Below are positions 1-5,876 of a stretch of 5,876 bases of DNA, in pieces. The stretch's first letter is position 1. Each line of letters opens with the position of its first letter. The translations under genes were made by a program, and so were the position numbers. The stretch comes from Bacteroidales bacterium (GTDB lineage: Bacteria; Bacteroidota; Bacteroidia; Bacteroidales; PUMT01), in assembly GCA_007119075.1 (NCBI GenBank), contig SKQJ01000308.1:1-5876 (forward strand), read 5' to 3'. Under the pieces are notes generated by a model, which saw only the letters and a list, made by a program, of their open reading frames with translations, was not told the origin of the DNA and searched no databases.

Positions 1-1743
1 ACCAGCTATGAAAACGCAATTCAGGATAAGGGCGGGATCGGATTTTTCCTGGGGGGCATAGGGCCCGATGGCCATATTGCATTCAATACCAGGGGTTCCG
101 ATCATCATTCCACTACCCGGCTGACTGCCACCAATTTCGAGACCCAGGCAGTTGCGGCCTCCGACCTGGGAGGCATCGAGATCTCCAGGAACAGGCTTGT
201 CATCACCATAGGCCTCCAGACAATAACCAGCAACCCCGACACCGTAGCGATCATATTTGCCGCAGGCGAGGCGAAGGCCCATGTGGTCAAGGATGCCCTG
301 GAAAAGGAAAAGTCCAACATATATCCCGCCTCGGCTCTTCACACACTGAAAAATGCAAGGTTCTACCTTACCGCCGGGGCAGCCTCGGCGCTTGAAGACA
401 GTGTGGAGCTTTGCTATAAATCAGGGGAATGGACTCATGACAAGACCGAACGGGCTGTTATCGATCTCTGCCGGAAGCTGGGAAAATACGGCCATCATCT
501 GACTGTCGGGGATCTCAAAAAAGACAAATATTGCAGCATGATCCCCAATGTCGGCGAAGATACCGTGCAAACCGTCATTGATTCGATAATTGGGAAAATG
601 CAGAAGGGAATGGAGGATGAATATGAACAGATCTATTATCATACCGGTCCCCACCATGATGACATCATGCTGGGAATACTTCCCCATATTCACAGGCTTC
701 TCCGCAATGAAAGCAACAAGGCCTACTTTTCGGTGCTCACTTCAGGCTTCACCGCCGTTACCAACCAGTTCCTCAGGGATGCCCTGGAGGACACCAAACG
801 GTTTCTGAACCAGGGATTCATTCAGATGGTGAATTATCCCGACTTTTTCGATATCGGGTACAGTCTCAAATGGGACAAGGATGTTTACCATTATCTCAAC
901 AAGGTGGCATCCGGGGAGCCTTTTGAGAGGAGGCGGGGACTGGCGCACAGGATCATAAGGGCCATCGTGATAATCCATAAGGTACGTGACATGGAGCAGC
1001 TGCATAACCGCATAGACGACATACTTGCCGTGTTGCGCAGAAGCTATGACGGGGAAAAGAATCCGCCGGCGATCCAGACCCTCAAGGGCATGATCCGGGA
1101 GTTCGAGGAAGAGCTGGTATGGGCCCACTTCGGGGTCCAGGTCAAAAATGTGCATCATCTTCGCCTGGGCTTTTATACAGGCGATGTATTCACCCAGCAG
1201 CCCGAAAGAGACAGGGACGTAAAACCGATCCTGAAAAAACTAAAGGAGATCAATCCCACTGTCATCAGCCTTGCCTTCGATCCTGAAGGCAGCGGACCCG
1301 ACACCCACTACAAGGTTCTCCAGGCAATTGCCGATGCCGTGAGATTATGGCAGAAGGAAGCCGATCTTTCCCATCTCCGGATCTGGGGCTACAGGAACGT
1401 CTGGTACAGGTTCCATCCGGCCGAGGCTACGGTCATAGTGCCCCTCTCGCTCAATGCGCTTGCGGTCCTTGAAGATTCATTCACGAACTGTTATCTCAGC
1501 CAGGTAGATGCGTCATTTCCCAGCTACCAGCATGACGGGAAATTCAGCGAGCTCACCAAAAATACCTGGGTAGACCAGCTGAAGACCATACAGCTGCTGC
1601 TGGGCAAGAACTATTTCTACCAGAGCCATAGCCCCCGCATCAGATCAACCCATGGCATGCTTTATTTCAGGGAGATGAACGTGGAGGAATTTCTGGCCAG
1701 CGCCCGTGAACTGGAAAAATCAATGGAAGGGGTCGATTTATAG
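1..1743 (+). CDS. NagB-type glucosamine-6-phosphate deaminase/isomerase domain fused to PIG-L/LmbE deacetylase domain (5' end missing)
   Basis: The reading frame is open from base 1 to the TAG at 1741-1743, giving 580 residues, so the gene starts before the window; the internal GTG at 283 is not the start. Residues 20-30 (GIGPDGHIAFN) match the NagB catalytic loop, with D23 and H25 at the positions of E. coli NagB Asp141 and His143. The following STTRL, DLGGIE and ITIGLQTI segments are also NagB-like, and this domain ends near residue 140. A PIG-L/LmbE-type zinc site follows: GPHHDD at residues 216-221 (nt 646-663) resembles the family AHPDDE motif, and DTHYK, with H436 at nt 1306-1308, fits the third zinc ligand. 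The two zinc motifs are about 220 residues apart, suggesting a large helical insert. By family, the protein would deacetylate and then deaminate/isomerise an amino-sugar phosphate in the cytoplasm. However, T31 (ACC) occupies the place of NagB Glu148, so the exact reaction is unsure. It converges with the DUF368 gene. Confidence 0.88.
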   Translation, partial: TSYENAIQDKGGIGFFLGGIGPDGHIAFNTRGSDHHSTTRLTATNFETQAVAASDLGGIEISRNRLVITIGLQTITSNPDTVAIIFAAGEAKAHVVKDALEKEKSNIYPASALHTLKNARFYLTAGAASALEDSVELCYKSGEWTHDKTERAVIDLCRKLGKYGHHLTVGDLKKDKYCSMIPNVGEDTVQTVIDSIIGKMQKGMEDEYEQIYYHTGPHHDDIMLGILPHIHRLLRNESNKAYFSVLTSGFTAVTNQFLRDALEDTKRFLNQGFIQMVNYPDFFDIGYSLKWDKDVYHYLNKVASGEPFERRRGLAHRIIRAIVIIHKVRDMEQLHNRIDDILAVLRRSYDGEKNPPAIQTLKGMIREFEEELVWAHFGVQVKNVHHLRLGFYTGDVFTQQPERDRDVKPILKKLKEINPTVISLAFDPEGSGPDTHYKVLQAIADAVRLWQKEADLSHLRIWGYRNVWYRFHPAEATVIVPLSLNALAVLEDSFTNCYLSQVDASFPSYQHDGKFSELTKNTWVDQLKTIQLLLGKNYFYQSHSPRIRSTHGMLYFREMNVEEFLASARELEKSMEGVDL

Positions 1744-1755
1744 TTATTCCCCCTT

Positions 1756-1783
1756 CCGGGGAACCGGGAAAATCCCGAACCGG
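1756..1783. terminator. Weak composite hairpin between convergent genes
   Basis: The 86-base gap between the stop of the NagB/PIG-L gene and the stop of the DUF368 gene contains a perfect 5-bp stem, CGGGA (1765-1769) with TCCCG (1773-1777), and a 3-base loop. It is flanked by outer CCGG copies (1756-1759 and 1780-1783) that can also pair across an internal loop. There is no clear T-run on either strand immediately after the stem, so this is at best a weak bidirectional terminator placed where one would be expected. Confidence 0.3.
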
Positions 1784-1829
1784 CCATAACTTTAAATAAC
1801 TGGCTATATGTCTCTGTAAATTATGGTTT

Positions 1830-2774
1830 TCATCCCGGCTTTTTTTCTGCCATTTTTTCGATAATCCAAATCGACATGTAGCCGGCTATCATAAGCAGGA
1901 TCGCCACGATGACTTCGGCAGTAAGGGCGTCGGGTATATAGCGGTCATAGTTCTGTATAACCGGGCTGCCGTCGGGCCTGGTTATAAATTCGCCATACCG
2001 GTCGACCTTGTATACCGGATCTTTCCAGGGCCACAGGATTATCAGGGAGCCGGCAATGAACCCGGTCAGCAATGCAAGTGTAAGATCCCTGAACTTTTTG
2101 AAAATCCATGAAAGGAGGTGGGAAAAAGCCAGCAGTCCCCCGACAATCCCCAGGAACACGGGCCCCAGGATGTCAATCCTCAATTCATTGACAGCTTCAA
2201 TCGCAACCAGTTCATAATTGCCCATAAGGATCAGAATAAAAGAACCGGAAAGCCCCGGGAGTATCATGCTGCAAACAGCTGCCATTCCGCTGACTATAAG
2301 GTAGAAAAAATTATCGTTGCCGGCGGCGGGTGTCATAAACGATATCCACACAGCCAATGCTGCCCCGGCGGAAAATATCAGGAAAGTGGCGGCAGTCCAC
2401 CGCCCGATGGTTCTGCCCACAAAATAAACCGACGCCACGATCAGTCCGAAAAAATAGGCCCAGATATAAACCGGGAAATTGGTGAAAAGGTAGGCCAGCA
2501 CCCGGGCAAGGGTGAATACGCTGATTACGGCGCCTGAAAAAACAGCTGTTAAAAAAGGCAGGTTGATGTGTGATGAAAAGGACCTGAATCGTCCTTTCAG
2601 AAAAAATCCCAGTGCTTTATGGTCAATCGATTTGATCGAGTGGATCAGCTTTTCAAAAACTCCTGTTACCAGGGCAATGGTTCCTCCGGAAACACCGGGA
2701 ATCACGTTTGCTGCACCCATTGCAAACCCTTTCATTGTGAGATTGAGGTACTCCCGGAAATACTTATGCATCAT
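1830..2774 (-). CDS. DUF368 (PopT-family) polyprenyl-phosphate transporter
   Basis: This 314-residue polytopic inner-membrane protein has the hallmarks of DUF368. Near the N-terminus is AMGAANVIPGVSGGT (residues 18-32), and a second related motif, ILPGLSGSF (171-179), occurs in the other half. This fits the internally duplicated, re-entrant-loop architecture of the family. Hydrophobic segments lie near 72-97, 101-120, 126-147, 155-185, 202-222, 229-248 and 284-305. A polar stretch at about 250-282 precedes the last membrane segment and is probably extracytoplasmic. DUF368 members (PopT) have been shown in other bacteria to return undecaprenyl phosphate across the membrane for reuse in cell-wall and surface-glycan synthesis; that role is transferred by family. 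The start is a tandem ATG ATG with no clear Shine-Dalgarno, common in Bacteroidota; M1 or M2 would both serve. It lies 48 bases downstream of the comA homologue, with a hairpin between them. Confidence 0.88.
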   Translation of the reverse strand: MMHKYFREYLNLTMKGFAMGAANVIPGVSGGTIALVTGVFEKLIHSIKSIDHKALGFFLKGRFRSFSSHINLPFLTAVFSGAVISVFTLARVLAYLFTNFPVYIWAYFFGLIVASVYFVGRTIGRWTAATFLIFSAGAALAVWISFMTPAAGNDNFFYLIVSGMAAVCSMILPGLSGSFILILMGNYELVAIEAVNELRIDILGPVFLGIVGGLLAFSHLLSWIFKKFRDLTLALLTGFIAGSLIILWPWKDPVYKVDRYGEFITRPDGSPVIQNYDRYIPDALTAEVIVAILLMIAGYMSIWIIEKMAEKKPG

Positions 2775-2782
2775 GGTTTGAT

Positions 2783-2818
2783 AAAGAACAAATTAAACCG
2801 GCCAGGTCAATTGGCCGG
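2783..2818 (-). terminator. Stem-loop with T-rich tail between comA and the DUF368 gene
   Basis: On the minus strand, five bases after the comA stop codon, CCGGCCA (2818-2812) pairs perfectly with TGGCCGG (2804-2798) around a 7-base loop. The next bases, TTTAATTTGTTCTTT (2797-2783), are T-rich. This is the form of a rho-independent terminator for comA, but the DUF368 start is only nine bases further on and no separate promoter is evident. It may therefore act as a partial terminator or attenuator, or as an mRNA-stabilising element between cistrons. The stem is clear; the function is inferred. Confidence 0.55.
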
Positions 2819-2822
2819 AAAA

Positions 2823-3590
2823 TCAAACAGGCAAATAATCCATAATTGTGTCGCCCCTGAGCCCGATGCGAAGGGCCTCCATGGCAAGGGCTTCATCGGG
2901 GGCGATGTTGCCCAGGTTTACATTTGCTCCGAGCATTTTGATGAAATAAACCTGCTGGCTTTTAAGCGGCGCCTCCCAAATCACGTCTCTGTTTTCAATG
3001 TTTTCTGTTATATCGCTTATAAGGTCTGTGTTTGCCGAACCGTCGGGATTGTAAATCCCGATTGTGCCGCTTTCTCTTGCTTCTGCAATTACTTTCCATG
3101 CGCCGGCCTTCAATTCTGTTTGCATCATGCCTGACCATTCCTGCACCGGGATTATTTTCCCCGAGAGCTTTGATCCGACTTCGGAAAGAACCTGTGCATC
3201 GCCTGAAAGGACCTCGATGCACCTGAGCTTGTCCTCATGGGCAATTGTGATTGTTCCGTCAGAAACCTCCAGAAGGTCAAGCTTGTACCGGGAAACTAAT
3301 TCCCTGTACTGATCAAGCATATTGCGCACCCAGAAGATCTCGAAAAGGGTCCCGCCGAAGTAAGGACGTATATTGCCGGACCGGTAAACTTCCAGTTTGG
3401 CAGCCAGATCTTTGGTTATCAAGGCGGTACCAAAGCCAAGCTTGACAAAATCGGTAAAATCGCCGGAAGACTTTACAAATTCTTCTGCCTGCCTTACGCT
3501 CAAGCCTTTGTCCATCACCATTGTAAGACCAAAATCGCGTGGCTTGCCCGGACGGTCCGGAACATTAGGCAAATCAAAGTTCAATTCCAT
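2823..3590 (-). CDS. comA: Phosphosulfolactate synthase (ComA) family protein
   Basis: The product (255 residues from the ATG at 3590) is close to the size of archaeal ComA, a TIM-barrel enzyme that adds sulfite to phosphoenolpyruvate to give (2R)-phospho-3-sulfolactate. Numbered from the upstream ATG at 3602, family-like blocks appear in order: RPGKPRDFGLTMVMDKGLS (17-35), DFVKLGFGT (51-59), YFGGTLFE (81-88), LLEVSDGTI (110-118), VIAEARESGTIGIY (171-184), EAPLKSQQVYFI (210-221), GANVNLGNI (225-233) and GLRGDT near the end. The ATG at 3590 is preferred because AGGAG lies four bases upstream and the protein then begins just before the first conserved block; ATG 3602, adding four residues, is the alternative. 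No partner genes for later coenzyme M steps (comB, comC, comDE) are present, so a coenzyme M role is unlikely. Sulfolactate or cysteate supply is a guess. The plant HSA32 proteins belong to the same superfamily, so the substrate is not certain. Confidence 0.83.
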   Translation of the reverse strand: MELNFDLPNVPDRPGKPRDFGLTMVMDKGLSVRQAEEFVKSSGDFTDFVKLGFGTALITKDLAAKLEVYRSGNIRPYFGGTLFEIFWVRNMLDQYRELVSRYKLDLLEVSDGTITIAHEDKLRCIEVLSGDAQVLSEVGSKLSGKIIPVQEWSGMMQTELKAGAWKVIAEARESGTIGIYNPDGSANTDLISDITENIENRDVIWEAPLKSQQVYFIKMLGANVNLGNIAPDEALAMEALRIGLRGDTIMDYLPV

Positions 3591-3632
3591 GAGGCTCCTC
3601 ATTGGTTTAATGGTTATTAATCGTATCTGTAA

Positions 3633-3651
3633 GTGCCCGCTGACCGGGCAC
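3633..3651 (-). other. Perfect 7-bp stem-loop in the leader of the comA homologue
   Basis: GTGCCCG (3633-3639) and CGGGCAC (3645-3651) form a perfect stem with a 5-base loop, in the 113-base gap between the TPR stop and the preferred comA start. On the minus strand the bases after the stem (TTACAGATACG) are not T-rich, so this is not a standard intrinsic terminator. It could be an mRNA processing or stability element, or a protein-binding palindrome. I found no convincing TAnnTTTG promoter between it and comA. Confidence 0.4.
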
Positions 3652-3703
3652 AGCTTTGGAATGTACGGGTGTCTGTCCGTGGGCAGGTCGAAGGCTGCGG
3701 AGA

Positions 3704-5122
3704 CTATAACCTGTTGGAATCAAATGTATTCACAAGTTTTTTGATAGCATTGTTCCTGGCAGCCCGCGGATAATAGGCATAAAAATCCTTGTGCAGGTCA
3801 TAATTGATTGAAAGGGCAATCCTAAGACAATGGCCGGCTTTTTCACCATCCTTGTTCATGAGATGATAGGCTGCAAGCCTGTAATTGAAAAGCGCATTGC
3901 CGGGATTCTTGCCTGTTGCTTCTTCCAGCGTTGTAATGGCGCCCAGTTTATTTTTCAGTCCCAGATATGTTTCGGCCATGTTGATCCACGAATCCGAATC
4001 CTGGGGATCGAGGTCAACTGCTTTTCTGAATGCCTTTATTGCCTCGCGATGCTCATCAAGCTTGAGGCGGATGTTCCCGAGCGAATACCAGTATTCCGGA
4101 TTTTCGGGCTGCAGGGCGAGCGCTTTCTCGACATAGACCCGGCTTTGTGAATATGACCCCCTGGAATACATCACCAGCCCCTTGCCCAGCCAGGCATCTG
4201 CATATTCCGGATCAAAGGCGAGCGCCCTGCCATAATGCTCCAGTGCCTCGTCCGGCTTATCGAGCTTTTCGTAACATTCACCAATATAACAGATCACCTG
4301 GACGTTATTTTCCTCCAGGAAAAGCAGTTCATTGTAAACTTCTATTGCCGAGTCATATTTTCCATTGTTGGCCAGAGTGTTTGCCTTATTGAAATAGGCA
4401 GAAGAAAACTCTTCATCAAGGGCAATAGCAAAATCATAGGCCTCGATGGCCCTGGGGTAATTTTCCATCCGGTTATACAGCACACCCATGTTGTACCAGA
4501 CATTTTCGGAAAAAGGATCGACATCAAGGAACTTATTATAGTAGACCAGGGCTTTCCGTGGCTGATCGGATCTTTCGTAACAATAGGCAATATCATAAAT
4601 GAACGAAAGATTGTCGGGCTCAAGCTTATGGGCCTTGAGGAGATACTCCAGTGCCGTCCGGAAGTAATTTTGCTGTTCAAGCGCTATGGCAATATTGAAC
4701 ATTACATCGGTCTTTCCGTCCACTGTAAGCTGGATTGCCCGGTTAAATTCCTTCAAGGCATCCCGGATTTTTCCAAGACGGGTCAATGCCAGTCCCTTAG
4801 CCATTTTCACTTCTGGATTATTGCTCTCGATTTTCTCTACGGTCCTTATAATGTCGAGGGATTCCAGGGGTTGTGACTTTTCGATATGAACCAGGGCATT
4901 CTTGAGCTGCACGACCGTTGAAGAGGGGTGCTGCTTCAGCGCATATTCCACCGCCCGGGAAGCAAGATCGACATTCCCAAGGCTCAGGTAATGATCAATG
5001 ATCTCCTCGAATTCAACAATGTCAAAGTAATATCCCCTGATGTTGTTCAATACGTTCTCGAACCGGTTCACCAGTTCTTCGGCCCCATTCTCGCTGAAGA
5101 AATTATCTTTTTCCTCATTCAT
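3704..5122 (-). CDS. Cytoplasmic tetratricopeptide-repeat (TPR) protein
   Basis: The 472-residue product is made almost entirely of TPR units, about twelve at a 34-residue spacing from near residue 36 to 441. Typical helix-A/helix-B signatures include W/Y-x-x-L/M-G and A-I/L-x-x-Y/F patterns such as VWYNMGVLYNRMENYPRAIE (208-227) and YWYSLGNIRLKLDEHREAIK (344-363). It ends in an aromatic and basic cap (DFYAYYPRAARNNAIKKL). There is no signal peptide or membrane segment, so it should be a soluble scaffold; its partner cannot be read from sequence. The ATG at 5122 is chosen because AAAGGA lies six bases upstream and a promoter candidate sits just beyond it. The frame extends to a TTG at 5167, but that would place the promoter inside the coding region. 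It is the first gene of the minus-strand cluster with comA and the DUF368 gene. Confidence 0.88.
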   Translation of the reverse strand: MNEEKDNFFSENGAEELVNRFENVLNNIRGYYFDIVEFEEIIDHYLSLGNVDLASRAVEYALKQHPSSTVVQLKNALVHIEKSQPLESLDIIRTVEKIESNNPEVKMAKGLALTRLGKIRDALKEFNRAIQLTVDGKTDVMFNIAIALEQQNYFRTALEYLLKAHKLEPDNLSFIYDIAYCYERSDQPRKALVYYNKFLDVDPFSENVWYNMGVLYNRMENYPRAIEAYDFAIALDEEFSSAYFNKANTLANNGKYDSAIEVYNELLFLEENNVQVICYIGECYEKLDKPDEALEHYGRALAFDPEYADAWLGKGLVMYSRGSYSQSRVYVEKALALQPENPEYWYSLGNIRLKLDEHREAIKAFRKAVDLDPQDSDSWINMAETYLGLKNKLGAITTLEEATGKNPGNALFNYRLAAYHLMNKDGEKAGHCLRIALSINYDLHKDFYAYYPRAARNNAIKKLVNTFDSNRL

Positions 5123-5142
5123 ATTATTTCCTTTAAAGTGAG

Positions 5143-5175
5143 CAAAAGTACAAATAATAATCAGCAATAATCAAG
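5143..5175 (-). promoter_or_regulatory. Bacteroidota-type promoter for the TPR gene
   Basis: On the minus strand, CTTG (5175-5172), 21 bases and then TACTTTTG (5150-5143) match the Bacteroidota primary-sigma consensus TTTG / TAnnTTTG. The -7 element is exact and the -33 element has one mismatch. Transcription would begin near 5137, leaving a short leader that contains AAAGGA (5134-5129) before the ATG at 5122. Confidence 0.55.
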
Positions 5176-5313
5176 GCTCCTTCATAATAACCGTAAAAAA
5201 CTTTCAGGCAGATTGCCCGTGATTTTTCGAAATAAAAATACCATCAAAATTCAAAAAACAAGCAAATACGGCTATTTTTTTTCAACAATTAATAAACACG
5301 ATCACAGCTATTA

Positions 5314-5345
5314 TTTGCATAAAAGCCGTTTTTTTCTTAAATTCG
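5314..5345 (+). promoter_or_regulatory. Bacteroidota-type promoter for the coiled-coil gene
   Basis: TTTG (5314-5317), exactly 20 bases and then TAAATTCG (5338-5345) fit the Bacteroidota -33/-7 arrangement, with one mismatch (C for T) in the -7 element. Transcription would start near 5351, giving a leader of roughly 45 bases before the ATG at 5398. The spacer contains a T-run. In such AT-rich DNA a chance match is possible. Confidence 0.42.
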
Positions 5346-5397
5346 TCAATAATATGGCCGTTTACAGGCATTTTTTATTTAACCCAACCTTAAAACA

Positions 5398-5876
5398 ATG
5401 GAAAATTTCCGGGAAAAACGACTTGAAAGACAGCTGAAATCACAGCAAACTACAAGTATAGTAATCGGCATCATACTGGTGCTTTCTATAATTGGCAACG
5501 TCTTTTTGCTGGTCCGTAACAGCAGGCTCGCCGGTGAAGCGGAAGATGTTGCCCAGGCAAGAGATGTGGCCGTTGCCGAAAGACAAACCGCCGAAGAAAG
5601 AATTGAACAGCTGGAATCTGAAATAGGATCCCTCGAACAACAGGTTAGCGAACTGCGGGAAACTGCATCCAATCTGGAGGCACAGCTCCAGACACGCAAC
5701 CGGCAGCTTGCCCAGCTAAGGCAGCAGTTTCCGGAAGTAGAAGAAGAGCTGGAAAGACACGTTGCCGAGATCGAAAGGCTTGAGCAAGAGTATCAGACGC
5801 TGCAGGAAGAAAGGGAAGGACTTATGGGCAAACTGGAATCCCTCGAACAGGAATTATCTGACCTGAGAGGGGAATA
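5398..5876 (+). CDS. Membrane-anchored coiled-coil protein (3' end missing)
   Basis: An open frame starts at ATG 5398, in an A-rich context (TTAAAACA) with no Shine-Dalgarno, and runs past the window end, giving at least 159 residues. The first 19 residues are polar and basic (R5, K7, R8, R11, K14). One hydrophobic segment spans about residues 20-39 (SIVIGIILVLSIIGNVFLLV). From about 43 to the end, the sequence is rich in E, Q, L and R with heptad spacing (for example LESEIGSLEQQVSEL), typical of a long parallel coiled coil. The positive N-terminus suggests it stays in the cytoplasm, with the coiled coil in the periplasm. Any C-terminal domain, such as an OmpA-like peptidoglycan-binding domain, would lie beyond the window. 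The fold gives no specific function. It is transcribed away from the TPR gene. Confidence 0.8.
   Translation, partial: MENFREKRLERQLKSQQTTSIVIGIILVLSIIGNVFLLVRNSRLAGEAEDVAQARDVAVAERQTAEERIEQLESEIGSLEQQVSELRETASNLEAQLQTRNRQLAQLRQQFPEVEEELERHVAEIERLEQEYQTLQEEREGLMGKLESLEQELSDLRGE

Larger units (their letters stand above)
5123..5397. other. AT-rich divergent intergenic region
   Basis: This 275-base gap lies between the oppositely directed TPR and coiled-coil genes and is much more AT-rich than the genes around it. It has several T-runs, for example at 5273-5280 and 5329-5335, and A-runs. Apart from the two promoter candidates, I see no RNA gene, strong hairpin or repeat, and no convincing short gene. 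Confidence 0.7.

Noticed and set aside
742..1158. Minus-strand open frame of 138 residues inside the NagB/PIG-L gene
   Set aside because: It is antisense to a conserved coding region and shows no recognisable family.
283..1743. A complete gene starting at GTG 283
   Set aside because: The same frame is open back to base 1 and encodes the conserved NagB catalytic loop, so the real start is before the window.
2118..2537. Plus-strand open frame antisense to the DUF368 gene
   Set aside because: Its composition is low in hydrophobic residues and patternless, and it lies opposite conserved DUF368 membrane segments.
4235..4876. Plus-strand open frame of 213 residues opposite the TPR gene
   Set aside because: It is the mirror of the regular TPR codons on the other strand; the TPR frame has clear repeats, a promoter and a ribosome site.
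5123..5167. N-terminal extension of the TPR protein to TTG 5167
   Set aside because: It would overlap the promoter candidate, uses a rare start codon, and ATG 5122 has a well-placed AAAGGA.
5273..5335. T-runs in the divergent gap as intrinsic terminators
   Set aside because: No GC-rich stem precedes them on either strand.
5213..5437. Short plus-strand open frame of 74 residues in the AT-rich gap
   Set aside because: It overlaps the start of the coiled-coil gene in another frame, is dominated by AT-rich codons and has no ribosome site.
5379..5699. Minus-strand open frames opposite the coiled-coil gene
   Set aside because: The serine- and cysteine-rich sequence is what antisense of E/Q/L-rich coiled-coil codons gives; the plus frame has a membrane segment and heptads.

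Overview
The window looks like ordinary chromosomal DNA from a member of the Bacteroidota, probably a Bacteroidales or Marinilabiliales relative. The evidence is the gene families (a NagB/PIG-L fusion, a PopT/DUF368 protein with a soluble C-terminal insert, a soluble TPR-only protein), starts with little or no Shine-Dalgarno signal, AT-rich intergenic DNA between balanced-composition genes, and two promoter candidates of the Bacteroidota type (TTTG, about 20 bases, TAnnTTTG). The assignment rests on recognition, not on a search.

Layout. Positions 1-1743 (+) hold the 3' part of a long gene whose product joins a NagB-type sugar-phosphate deaminase/isomerase domain to a PIG-L/LmbE-type zinc deacetylase domain; its start lies before the window. 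It converges on a minus-strand cluster read from right to left: a 472-residue TPR protein (5122-3704), a phosphosulfolactate synthase (ComA) family protein (3590-2823) and a PopT/DUF368 polyprenyl-phosphate transporter family protein (2774-1830). The gaps inside this cluster each carry a perfect 7-bp GC-rich stem-loop. The one between comA and the DUF368 gene is followed by a T-rich tract on the coding strand and resembles an attenuator or terminator.

The AT-rich gap 5123-5397 separates the TPR gene from a divergent plus-strand gene (5398 to the window end, open). That gene encodes a short basic N-terminus, one membrane segment and a long coiled coil. Each side of the gap has a plausible Bacteroidota promoter.

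How the genes might work together. The fusion protein suggests a two-step amino-sugar phosphate conversion (deacetylation, then deamination/isomerisation), but one catalytic glutamate of classical NagB is replaced. The DUF368 protein points to recycling of the lipid carrier for cell-wall and glycan synthesis. The ComA homologue points to sulfonate chemistry from phosphoenolpyruvate and sulfite. No mobile element, CRISPR array, tRNA or rRNA was seen. I see no clearly new multi-gene system; the best leads are the altered NagB/PIG-L fusion, the isolated comA, and the stem-loops inside the cluster.
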